From Spirochaetota bacterium (lineage in GTDB: Bacteria > Spirochaetota > UBA4802 > UBA5368): a stretch of DNA of 10,578 nucleotides. The position numbers and the translations under genes are program-made. Shown in pieces: positions 1 to 6,179 of this stretch. Position 1 is the first letter of the stretch; each line of letters opens with the position of its first letter. The DNA is taken from contig JAGODA010000089.1 of NCBI GenBank assembly GCA_017998475.1, positions 1-10,578 on the forward strand. The letters are read 5' to 3'. A model generated the notes under the pieces. The model was not told the DNA's origin. It made no database searches and saw nothing but the letters and a program-made list of their open reading frames with translations.

Positions 1-65
1 CAGTACTCGAGGAAATCGAGGCTGGGCCGCTCTGGCCCGTGTATGGATGTGATCGTGCCCGTCAC
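1..65 (-). CDS. Possible start of next operon gene (partial)
   Basis: A minus-strand reading frame opens with a GTG at 63-65, 21 bp after the stop of the MoxR-type ATPase gene, and stays open to the window edge (21 codons). A purine-rich GGCGAGGGG lies about 10 nt before the GTG and could be its ribosome binding site. No ATG is available in this stretch. The visible residues (beginning V/M-TGTITSIHGPERPSLDF) are too few to assign a family. Genes directly after MoxR/RavA ATPases often encode von Willebrand factor A or DUF58 proteins, so one could be expected here, but that is inference from context only. The frame could also be chance in noncoding DNA. Confidence 0.3.
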   Translation of the reverse strand, partial: MTGTITSIHGPERPSLDFLEY

Positions 66-86
66 GGTAGCGTACCCCTCGCCCCG

Positions 87-1583
87 TTACATGAGGTCTT
101 TGAAGTCCCTGAGGATCCCTTCCTTGAGCTCCCGGGCCTCTTCTACCGCCGGGTTGATTTCGGCCACGTTGCCTTTCAGCGTCTCGACGGTTATCTCGTC
201 CTCGGCCTTGAAGCGTGAGGGGAATATCTTTTTGAGAAGGCCCTTCAGGCTGTCGATGAGCCCCCTGGCCTCCTTCAGGCGGTCGCGCCTGTCGGGATTC
301 TCCCGGATCTCCTGAAATATTTTGCGAATGTTCAGCAAAAATTCAATCTGCTGCGTGGCGCCCGTGGCGTTGAAGTGCACCAGCGTCTGCTGGTAGGCGT
401 CCAGGTACACGTCCTTCTCGGACTTGTCCTTCGCCTTCACGGAAACGAAGCTGTTGAGCGTGCACAGGGCGAGGTACATGTTCTTGACGTCGTCCATGTT
501 CACCTCGTGCCGCCCTTCCAGGAGGGCCGTCGCCCTCAGGAAGTCGGCGAGCTTGGCCTGCTTGCGCGGGCTGATGAAGTAGTTGTACTCGCTCTTGCGC
601 ATATCGCTGAGGAACTTGTTCGTTATGACGTTCTTCATGAAATAGACGAAATCCGGTATCTCGATCCTGATCTCTCTGTTCTTGTTGCGGATGACGTCGG
701 ACAGGTAGACGATCTGGTTGAAGGGTATCTTGCGGTCGGGTTCTATGGCCTTCCCCCTGCTGAAGGCGTACGTATGGTCGATAAGGAGCTGCGTGTACGT
801 GTTGTTGTCCTCGGGGATGATGGACTTGTAGGTGAAGCGGTCCAGGATGGCCTCGGTGACCTCGTTCATGCGCATGTAGTTGGCGGTGGCGATGGAGGTG
901 TGGATGGCCGTGTCGATTATCTCGGGCCCGTTGATGAACTTGCGCTCGTTCAACACCGAAAGAAGCGAGCGGAGCACGACGTCGCTCGCGTCGAAGAACT
1001 CGTCCAGAAATACCAGGTTTGCCTCGATGATTGAGCCGTGGATGTTGTGCCGAATCCGCCCTTTCTTGAATTCCTCTATATTGTACGGGCCGAAATAGTT
1101 GTCGGGGGTCTGCTCCTTGCTGGCCTGCGTCATGAACACGCGCACCTGGTCGAAGGTGTTGAAGATGTAGTTCGCAAGATACGATTTGGCCATTCCCGTC
1201 CGGCTGAGCAGAAGCATGTGCTCGCGGGTGAGGATGGCGAACATGGCCTGCCGGATTATCTCCTCGCGATCGATGACGTTTTTCGCGATTCGCTCCATGT
1301 GCCAGCGCAGGTACTCGATCGTGGTCGGGATGTCGAAGGTCTCCTTCTGGACGGCGGCCGCGTACGGGGCGATGCCCGGTTCGGTGCCGGGCTTCTTTTC
1401 GGCCTGCTCCGAGATGACGTACTTGGAGGTCGCCCTCTGCTCCGGCGTTCTGCCGGGCGCATCCTCGCCGGGCGCGAGCGACTCCTCCGCCGTGAAAATG
1501 TAAAAGCCCTCCTTCTCGAGCTTCGATTCGACGCTGGCGAGGCTGGTCTTCTGTACGGTCTGTTCCCTGGTCCGGTTGTTCAT
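87..1583 (-). CDS. MoxR/RavA-family AAA+ ATPase
   Basis: Predicted cytoplasmic AAA+ ATPase of 498 residues. MoxR/RavA proteins use ATP hydrolysis to remodel or assemble partner proteins, often together with a VWA-domain protein. In order: a polar, probably disordered N-terminus of about 85 residues; the AAA core with P-loop SRTGMAKS (127-134), Walker B LVFLDE (190-195) followed by the RavA-like run ending LLSVLNERKF, sensor 1 around SIATANY, and sensor 2 ISPRK (337-341); then a helical, charged C-terminal region of about 120 residues. The P-loop resembles RavA (GPPGIAKS) but its first Gly is Ser. The start is the ATG at 1581-1583, with GAAGGG about 7 nt upstream. A TTG at 1610 would add nine residues but overlaps the upstream stop and has no better binding site. 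It is the last complete gene of the minus-strand operon, 19 bp after the kinase-like gene. The family call is firm; the client protein is unknown. Confidence 0.9.
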   Translation of the reverse strand: MNNRTREQTVQKTSLASVESKLEKEGFYIFTAEESLAPGEDAPGRTPEQRATSKYVISEQAEKKPGTEPGIAPYAAAVQKETFDIPTTIEYLRWHMERIAKNVIDREEIIRQAMFAILTREHMLLLSRTGMAKSYLANYIFNTFDQVRVFMTQASKEQTPDNYFGPYNIEEFKKGRIRHNIHGSIIEANLVFLDEFFDASDVVLRSLLSVLNERKFINGPEIIDTAIHTSIATANYMRMNEVTEAILDRFTYKSIIPEDNNTYTQLLIDHTYAFSRGKAIEPDRKIPFNQIVYLSDVIRNKNREIRIEIPDFVYFMKNVITNKFLSDMRKSEYNYFISPRKQAKLADFLRATALLEGRHEVNMDDVKNMYLALCTLNSFVSVKAKDKSEKDVYLDAYQQTLVHFNATGATQQIEFLLNIRKIFQEIRENPDRRDRLKEARGLIDSLKGLLKKIFPSRFKAEDEITVETLKGNVAEINPAVEEARELKEGILRDFKDLM

Positions 1584-1602
1584 GGCAAACCCTTCAACGC
1601 TC

Positions 1603-3216
1603 TTATTCAACGACGCCCGGCAGGACGATCATGATCGACGTCCCTTCGCCGGGTTTGCTCTTGATGGCGATCGTTCCCCCGTGGTTTTCCACGATGGAGT
1701 AGGAGACCATGAGCCCCAGGCCGGTCGATTTCTCCCCCTTCGTTGTGAAGAACGGCTGGAAGACCTTTTTGAGGTGCTCCCTGGGGATTCCAAGACCCGT
1801 ATCGCTTACGGTGATGGCGGCGTACAGCGCGCCGTTGTTCATCATGGAGTCCACGGTGATCTTCAGCTCGCCCTTGTCGGGCATCGCTTCCTCGGCGTTG
1901 GCGATGAGGTGGAGGAGGACCTGCACCATCTGGTTGCGGATACCGCGCACCTTGACTCCGGCGTCGGGATATTCCGTGACGACCGAGAAGCCGTTCTTCT
2001 GGAGGCGGTTGAGCATGATCTGGATGGGATGGCTGGTGATGAGCTTGTGAGCCTCGAAGACCTCCTTGTCCGTCTCCTCGGGTTTGGAAAGGTTGAGGAG
2101 CTGCTCGCTGATCTGCTTTATCCTGGTGAGCTCCTCCTTCATGGACTTCACGTAGTCACGCATCGGGCTGTTTTCGGGGATGTTGTTCTCGATGAAATTC
2201 AGGTCGATGGCGAGAAGGTTGATCGGCACCTTGAGCTCGTAGGCGACGCCCGCGGCGAGCAGGCCCATGGCGGAGAGCTGCTCGGCGCGCTGCATGCGCT
2301 TTCCGATGCGCGACTGTTCGGTGACGTCCTCCACCATCAGCATGACCGTCTTGACCCGCCGTTCTCCGTCCAGAATGGGGTTGATTTTCAGGTTCAGCGC
2401 GCGCTCGTCCTCGGGGGCGGGCGAGCGCCGGTACACCGCGTTCTTTACCGCCTGTGGTTTCTTCTGGATGAAGACCTCGTCCAGCACGCGCTGGAAGCCC
2501 GTCTGCGCGATGCCGCCGAGGTCGATGAAATTCATTCCCACCACCGACTGCCCAGGGTCCAGGCCCATGATCTGCTTGATCGCCGGGTTTTCGCTCAGGA
2601 TGATGCCGGTGGGGTCCATCGTGATGATGCCGATCGGCGCGTTGGTGATGATGTCCTCGTTGAGCGCCGTCAGCCGTCGAAGTTCCTCCGCCTGCTCTAT
2701 CTGCTCCTTGATCTTCTCCTCGAGGCGCTTCGAGTTGACCTTGAGTTTCCGCTCCATCAGGTGGATGTCGGTGATGTTTCTCAGTATCCCGAGGAGCCCC
2801 ACGATCTTGCCTTCTTCCGAGCGGATGGGCGAGAGGTTCGCGATGACGTACATCGCGCTGCCGTCCCTGTTGAAGGTCTTGAACTTCTCGTTGCGGATTT
2901 CGTTGCCGCCGATGACCGATTTGAAGACCGCCGTGGCGCGCTCGATCTCTATCGCCGGAACGGCCGCGGAGAAATGCATCCCCATTGCCTCTTCCTTGTT
3001 GACGGGGAAGATGTGCTCCCAGGCCGAATTGAGGAATACCAGGTTGCCCTGATCGTCGAGAACGAAAATGGCGTCGGACGCGCCCTCCACCAGATACTGG
3101 TAGTCGACTTTGGGGAAGCAGACGCCCTTGGACTGCAGCGCGTCTTTGAGCTGGAGGTTCTCGATTATCCGGATGAGTTCATCTTTCGACAGCGTCTGTA
3201 GTGTTTTGGTGTCCAT
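1603..3216 (-). CDS. PAS-domain histidine-kinase-like protein lacking the phospho-His
   Basis: Soluble sensor protein of 537 residues with no membrane segment. It has a short N-terminal helix, PAS 1 (about 40-100) with its PAC part (about 105-150), a coiled coil (about 151-185), PAS 2 (about 186-300), a dimerisation helix (about 305-375) and a HATPase_c domain (about 390-535). The ATP-binding boxes are intact: N box IANAEEAM (N440), G1 DTGLGI (472-477), F box FFTTK (489-493) and G2 STGLGL (497-502). The H box should read roughly AHExxNPL but here is AGVAYELKVPI: the phosphoacceptor His is Tyr326 and the Asn before Pro is Val330. By family knowledge it therefore should not autophosphorylate on His in the usual way. 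It may be a pseudokinase, an ATP-gated switch, or a phosphatase. No response regulator gene is in view. It lies 18 bp after the small membrane protein gene and 19 bp before the MoxR-type ATPase gene. No clear ribosome binding site precedes the ATG, so translation may be coupled to the upstream gene. Confidence 0.92.
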   Translation of the reverse strand: MDTKTLQTLSKDELIRIIENLQLKDALQSKGVCFPKVDYQYLVEGASDAIFVLDDQGNLVFLNSAWEHIFPVNKEEAMGMHFSAAVPAIEIERATAVFKSVIGGNEIRNEKFKTFNRDGSAMYVIANLSPIRSEEGKIVGLLGILRNITDIHLMERKLKVNSKRLEEKIKEQIEQAEELRRLTALNEDIITNAPIGIITMDPTGIILSENPAIKQIMGLDPGQSVVGMNFIDLGGIAQTGFQRVLDEVFIQKKPQAVKNAVYRRSPAPEDERALNLKINPILDGERRVKTVMLMVEDVTEQSRIGKRMQRAEQLSAMGLLAAGVAYELKVPINLLAIDLNFIENNIPENSPMRDYVKSMKEELTRIKQISEQLLNLSKPEETDKEVFEAHKLITSHPIQIMLNRLQKNGFSVVTEYPDAGVKVRGIRNQMVQVLLHLIANAEEAMPDKGELKITVDSMMNNGALYAAITVSDTGLGIPREHLKKVFQPFFTTKGEKSTGLGLMVSYSIVENHGGTIAIKSKPGEGTSIMIVLPGVVE

Positions 3217-3234
3217 AGGGTGGCGTTTCTCACA

Positions 3235-3627
3235 TCATTGGAGTTTCTTTCTGCCCGGCACCGTCATTGTGTTGAAGAACCAGATCTCGACCACAAGGCT
3301 GAGAATGGTGCCCACCAGGAAGGCGATCGCGAAATGCATGGTGCTCATCTTGATGATGTACAGACCGCCGAAAGCGAAGAGTCCGAGAAGGGCGAGCCGT
3401 ACGGGGAAGCCGCCCAGCGTGATGCCCAGCAATACCATGGTGTTTGATTTCATTCCCCTGCGCGCGCCGAGCACCCACAGCACCGAGAGCAGGAAACTCA
3501 GGGCCGTTCCGGTCAGGTAGCCTTTGAATTCGGTAATGCCGATGAAATGGTAACAGGCGCCGCTTATGACGAGATTTATGATGGCGAAGAGGGAAATGAG
3601 TAGGAAGGCAATCTTAAGATTCTTCAT
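3235..3627 (-). CDS. Small four-helix membrane protein, weakly AtpI-like
   Basis: A protein of 130 residues, most of it hydrophobic, with four predicted membrane helices at about 7-27, 37-54, 63-90 and 96-119. A positively charged loop (GARRGMK, 54-60) and a basic C-terminus (GRKKLQ) suggest that both face the cytoplasm, as the positive-inside rule predicts. An Arg inside helix 3 (R77, in FPVRLALL) is unusual for a membrane core. Size, topology and the Gly-rich helices recall ATP synthase protein I (AtpI), but no ATP synthase genes are visible and I do not recognise a diagnostic motif, so the function is open. It is the first gene of the minus-strand operon, about 44 nt after the likely transcription start, and could be the membrane partner or input of the kinase-like protein. 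The ATG at 3625-3627 has a weak GGAA about 7 nt upstream. Confidence 0.8.
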   Translation of the reverse strand: MKNLKIAFLLISLFAIINLVISGACYHFIGITEFKGYLTGTALSFLLSVLWVLGARRGMKSNTMVLLGITLGGFPVRLALLGLFAFGGLYIIKMSTMHFAIAFLVGTILSLVVEIWFFNTMTVPGRKKLQ

Positions 3628-3677
3628 GTCGGTTTCCGCAACCAGCCGTGGTGTATTTCGCTTCCATATCGGACATT

Positions 3678-3707
3678 AATCTACCGGATTGAGAGGAATT
3701 TGGTCAA
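3678..3707 (-). promoter_or_regulatory. Sigma-70-like promoter of the membrane protein/kinase/ATPase operon
   Basis: On the minus strand, TTGACC (3702-3707, five of six consensus bases) is followed after 18 bp by TAGATT (3678-3683, four of six). Transcription would start near 3671 and give a leader of about 44 nt before the ATG at 3627. The element lies in a short AT-rich island between adk and the operon, which is where a promoter is needed. This is seen in the sequence; activity is inferred. Confidence 0.55.
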
Positions 3708-3768
3708 CAAATATTTTACGGTCAGGCCTGGGGGCTCTGTCGGCAAAACCGTATCGGATGGGTGCGGA

Positions 3769-3801
3769 CCACGCCGGTGCGCCGGGCGCGCGCCGGCGTG
3801 G
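3769..3801. other. GC-rich hairpin downstream of adk
   Basis: A perfect 9-bp inverted repeat (CCACGCCGG at 3769-3777 and CCGGCGTGG at 3793-3801) with a 15-nt GC-rich loop that can itself pair partly. It begins 20 nt after the adk stop in the direction of adk transcription, the usual place for a terminator or an mRNA 3'-end stabiliser. No T-run follows on the minus strand, so it is not a canonical intrinsic terminator. Confidence 0.4.
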
Positions 3802-3820
3802 GGGGAGATGTCGGCGCGGC

Positions 3821-4513
3821 CTATTTCAGCTTGGCCGCGAGCTCCTCGCTCACTTCCTTTACGCCGGGCCGGCCGTCGAGCTCGATGATGGCCGGAACGC
3901 CGCCGTTTTCGCGGGAGAGCTGCTTGAAGAACTCGACCGCGGCGAGGGTGCCGGTCTTGGTGTCGTAGTAGATGCCGTGCCGTGCATTGATGGCGTCCTC
4001 GTCCTGGTCGTCGGAACGCGCGGAAAGCGCGCCGCCGCACACCCTGCAAACGTAGCCGCCGTCCTTTTCGGTCGGCTTGATGGCGTCGATGTATATATTG
4101 TTCGGATGGTTGCCGTCGTTCTCACATATGCGCCGTCCCATTATGCGCTTCTTCGCGATCTCCCGGTCGAGCACGATCTCGATGACGAAATCGAGCTTCA
4201 CGTTGAACTCGTTCATGGAGTAATTGAGGGCCTTCGCCTGCTCGTAGTTGCGGGGAAACCCGTCGAGGAGCCAGCCCACCTTGCAGTCGTCTTCCTTGAG
4301 GCGGTGGAGGATCATCGGAATCGTGATGCCGTCGGGTACGAGGTTGCCACGGTCGATGTATTCCTTCGCCTGCTGTCCCAGATGGGTCCTTTTTTTAATG
4401 TTCTCCCTGAAGATGACGCCCGACTCGATGTGCGGAATGTTGTATTTTTTCTGTACGAGGGCTCCCTGTGTGCCCTTTCCGCTGCCGTTGGGCCCGAAGA
4501 TAAGAATGTTCAT
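3821..4513 (-). CDS. adk: Adenylate kinase with metal-binding LID
   Basis: Adenylate kinase (ATP + AMP = 2 ADP), cytoplasmic, 230 residues. Visible are the P-loop GPNGSGKGTQ (7-16), the AMP-site Arg36 in SGVIFREN, the AMP-binding DGFPR (84-88) with Gln92, Arg123, and the LID arginines R166 and R178. The NMP motif is ESGV where most enzymes have STGD. The LID (about 124-180) has C130-x5-H136-x19-C156-x2-C159 instead of the usual four-Cys zinc site. This matches the Cys-x5-His-xn-Cys-x2-Cys metal site described for Desulfovibrio gigas adenylate kinase (zinc, cobalt or iron), with a longer central spacer here. The RHGIYYD stretch near 178-184 also follows that subfamily rather than the E. coli form. 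An AAGGAG sequence about 11 nt before the ATG, followed by a second purine-rich AGGTGG, supports the start. It stands alone, divergent from serC; its leader contains a GC-rich folded element. Confidence 0.95.
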   Translation of the reverse strand: MNILIFGPNGSGKGTQGALVQKKYNIPHIESGVIFRENIKKRTHLGQQAKEYIDRGNLVPDGITIPMILHRLKEDDCKVGWLLDGFPRNYEQAKALNYSMNEFNVKLDFVIEIVLDREIAKKRIMGRRICENDGNHPNNIYIDAIKPTEKDGGYVCRVCGGALSARSDDQDEDAINARHGIYYDTKTGTLAAVEFFKQLSRENGGVPAIIELDGRPGVKEVSEELAAKLK

Positions 4514-4572
4514 AGACCACCTCTCCTTGCAGTTGTTGAATCGCCGGCCCTTCTGTAATTATGATGACGGTG

Positions 4573-4634
4573 CCACGCGCGCGGTCGGGCGTATGCGTGC
4601 GCCCGCTCGACCTGCGGCCTTTCCCCGCGCGTGG
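4573..4634 (-). other. GC-rich foldable element in the presumed adk leader
   Basis: Nested inverted repeats: outer arms CCACGCGCG (4573-4581) and CGCGCGTGG (4626-4634), and inside them GGTCG/CGACC and GGGCG/CGCCC arms around an 8-nt loop. If adk is transcribed from the AT-rich core, this folds in its 5' leader, 60 nt before the ATG. It matches no riboswitch class that I recognise. It might tune translation or mRNA stability, or be a transcription attenuator, but it has no T-run. Confidence 0.35.
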
Positions 4635-4698
4635 GATCATAGCCAATCCACACATAGTCGAGCATGTGCATTTGTAAAGCAGTTTTACATTATTTTTA

Positions 4699-4712
4699 GA
4701 ATGTTCGCATTC
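4699..4712. promoter_or_regulatory. Candidate operator: 14-bp dyad GAATG-TTCG-CATTC
   Basis: Perfect 5-bp inverted repeat around a 4-nt centre, inside the AT-rich core between two divergent genes, where a shared repressor or activator site would sit. The site matches no operator that I can name with confidence. A 5-bp dyad can occur by chance. Confidence 0.28.
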
Positions 4713-4749
4713 AATCGGTCATTCATTATGTAAATTAAAATAGCAAAGC

Positions 4750-4779
4750 TTGCGCTATATACCGCGATAAGTGTAATAT
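4750..4779 (+). promoter_or_regulatory. Weak candidate promoter for serC
   Basis: TTGCGC (4750-4755) and TAATAT (4774-4779) are separated by 18 bp, with three and four consensus matches. The spacing is acceptable and the element lies in the AT-rich core about 120 bp before the serC ATG. A second weak option is TTGAAT, 17 bp, TATGCA around 4825-4853. Neither is decisive. Confidence 0.22.
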
Positions 4780-4859
4780 GTCCGGTGAACACAGGCCGCC
4801 CGCTTCGCCATGCAGTAAAAGTTATTGAATTAAAAAATCCCCGCGGCTATGCAGGTACA

Positions 4860-4877
4860 TCGCGCGGCGGCGCGCGA
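4860..4877 (+). other. Short GC hairpin in the presumed serC leader
   Basis: TCGCGCG (4860-4866) and CGCGCGA (4871-4877) form a perfect 7-bp stem closed by GCGG. It ends 10 nt before the serC ribosome binding site GGGAG. It would fold very stably in the leader RNA and might affect translation or mRNA stability. Confidence 0.35.
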
Positions 4878-4903
4878 GGCAACACACGGGAGCGTAATGC
4901 AGA

Positions 4904-5989
4904 ATGACCAGAGTATATAATTTCGCGGCGGGTCCGTCGACCCTGCCGACGGCCGCGCTCCAGGCGGCGGCCGCGGAACTCGTCGATTACCGGGGAACCG
5001 GCATGTCCCTCATCGAAATGAGCCACAGGGGCGGCCATTACGACGCGGTCCACAGGGAGGCGATTTCGCTTGTACGGGAGCTGCTCGCCGTCCCGGCGGA
5101 TTTCCATATAGTTTTCCTTCAGGGCGGCGCGACCATGCAGTTTGCCATGGTGCCGCTCGCCTTCCTCGGCGGTGGACGCCGGGCCGATTTTATCATTACC
5201 GGGCACTGGGCGAAGCGCGCCCACGCCGACGCGTCGGTCGTGGGTGATACGCACATTATATGGGACGGGTCCGTCACCGGGTACACGCGGATCCCGTCAG
5301 CGGACGAGATACGGTTTCGTAATGACGCCGCGTACGTCCACCTGTGCTCCAATGAGACGATCGGAGGCATTCAGTGGAAGGAATTCCCGGACACCGGAGA
5401 GGCGCCTCTCGTGATAGACATGTCCTCGGACGTGCTGTCGCGTCCTTTGCCGTGGGAGCGCATCAGCATGCTGTATGCAGGCACCCAGAAGAACCTGGCG
5501 CCGGCCGGAATGACGCTGGTCATAATAAGGAAAGATTTTCTCGCCGCCGCACGGCGCGATCTACCCGCCTATCTGCGGTACGACCTTCATGCCGACAGCG
5601 ACTCGCTCTTCAACACGCCGCCCACCTTCATTGTCTGGATGACGACGCTCATCCTGCGCTGGGTGAAATCGATCGGCGGGCTTCCGGAGATCGAGCGGCG
5701 CAGGGACGCCAGGGCCGCCGCCGTCTATCGCGCGATCGACGAAAGCGGGGGCTTTTACCGCACTCCCGTCGAACGCGCGAGCCGTTCGACCATGAACGTT
5801 GTCTGGACCCTCGCCGACGCGCGCCTCGACCGCGAGTTCCTCGAGGGGGCCGAGAAGGAGAGCATGTTCGGTCTCAAGGGCCACAAGAGCGTCGGCGGGT
5901 TCCGCGCCTCGCTCTACAACGCCATGCCCGTTGAGGGGGCCGAGGCGCTCGCCGATTACATGCGTGCTTTCGCCGCCGCGCATGGATGA
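4904..5989 (+). CDS. serC: Phosphoserine aminotransferase
   Basis: PLP-dependent class V aminotransferase of 361 residues, the usual SerC length. It converts 3-phosphohydroxypyruvate and glutamate to O-phosphoserine and 2-oxoglutarate in serine synthesis, and acts in the cytoplasm. The same enzyme serves de novo PLP synthesis in some bacteria. Visible marks are the N-terminal NFAAGPSTLP (6-15), the substrate-site SHRG (40-43), the PLP-phosphate motif GGATMQF (74-80), W102, the cofactor Asp motif DMSSD (172-176), the Schiff-base Lys196 in AGTQKNLAPAG, and the C-terminal GHKSVGGFRASLYNA, which differs from the common HRSVGG by a conservative Lys. The ATG at 4904 has GGGAG 11 nt upstream and gives the canonical N-terminus. 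No serA or serB is adjacent, so it appears to be a single-gene unit divergent from adk. No intrinsic terminator is evident after it. Confidence 0.97.
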   Translation: MTRVYNFAAGPSTLPTAALQAAAAELVDYRGTGMSLIEMSHRGGHYDAVHREAISLVRELLAVPADFHIVFLQGGATMQFAMVPLAFLGGGRRADFIITGHWAKRAHADASVVGDTHIIWDGSVTGYTRIPSADEIRFRNDAAYVHLCSNETIGGIQWKEFPDTGEAPLVIDMSSDVLSRPLPWERISMLYAGTQKNLAPAGMTLVIIRKDFLAAARRDLPAYLRYDLHADSDSLFNTPPTFIVWMTTLILRWVKSIGGLPEIERRRDARAAAVYRAIDESGGFYRTPVERASRSTMNVVWTLADARLDREFLEGAEKESMFGLKGHKSVGGFRASLYNAMPVEGAEALADYMRAFAAAHG

Positions 5990-6087
5990 ACCCCGGGAGA
6001 CACGGTAAAAAACACTTGCCTTTCCGCCGGAAGCGGTACAGCAGATGAGTGCGCGCCGGCTGTAACATTGACGTACGGGCGGAGTAC

Positions 6088-6124
6088 ATATCGATATATC
6101 CGGTCCGCCGGGACACGCTCCCGG
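6088..6124. promoter_or_regulatory. Palindrome and hairpin before the ABC operon
   Basis: In the 190-bp gap between serC and the ABC operon lie a perfect 10-bp palindrome ATATCGATAT (6088-6097) and, next to it, a 6-bp stem hairpin CCGGGA-CACGC-TCCCGG (6108-6124). A TTGACG (6068-6073) lies 15 bp before TATCGA, which overlaps the palindrome, so a promoter with an overlapping operator is possible, though the spacing is short. The hairpin has no T-run and is not a standard serC terminator. Confidence 0.3.
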
Positions 6125-6179
6125 AACCACCACGCCAACGGAATACGCACTATACGCACAAGGAGGGTCGTTAACGCAC

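Larger units (their letters stand above)
4514..4903. other. 390-bp divergent intergenic region between adk and serC
   Basis: There is no convincing gene here. Frames reaching in from adk or serC are antisense or out-of-frame shadows. From left to right it holds the adk ribosome binding site (about 4519-4530), a GC-rich foldable element (4573-4634), an AT-rich core (about 4660-4850) that should contain the promoters for both genes, a 14-bp dyad (4699-4712), a weak plus-strand promoter candidate (4750-4779), a short GC hairpin (4860-4877) and the serC ribosome binding site GGGAG (4888-4892). I found no strong minus-strand promoter for adk; TTGAAT-16-TAATGT within the AT-rich core is the best candidate and is poor. 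Confidence 0.6.

Noticed and set aside
1584..1610. TTG start adding nine residues to the MoxR-type ATPase
   Set aside because: It would overlap the upstream stop, is a rare start codon and lacks a better ribosome binding site than the ATG at 1581-1583.
1576..3201. A 541-codon open frame on the plus strand opposite the kinase-like gene
   Set aside because: Its translation is rich in Asp, His, Val and Leu without any domain, while the opposite strand has a clear PAS/HATPase protein. Long antisense frames are expected with this GC-rich codon use.
4395..4655. An 86-codon minus-strand frame across the adk start and leader
   Set aside because: It overlaps the adk start in another frame, has a basic low-information translation and no ribosome binding site that I could see.
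4739..4759. Imperfect palindrome around AAGCTT in the adk-serC gap
   Set aside because: Only the outer four or five bases pair; the inner part mismatches, so it is not distinguishable from chance.
6011..6035. Possible terminator after serC (TTCC-GCC-GGAA near a run of A)
   Set aside because: The stem is only four base pairs and on the plus strand no T-run follows; the A-run precedes the stem.
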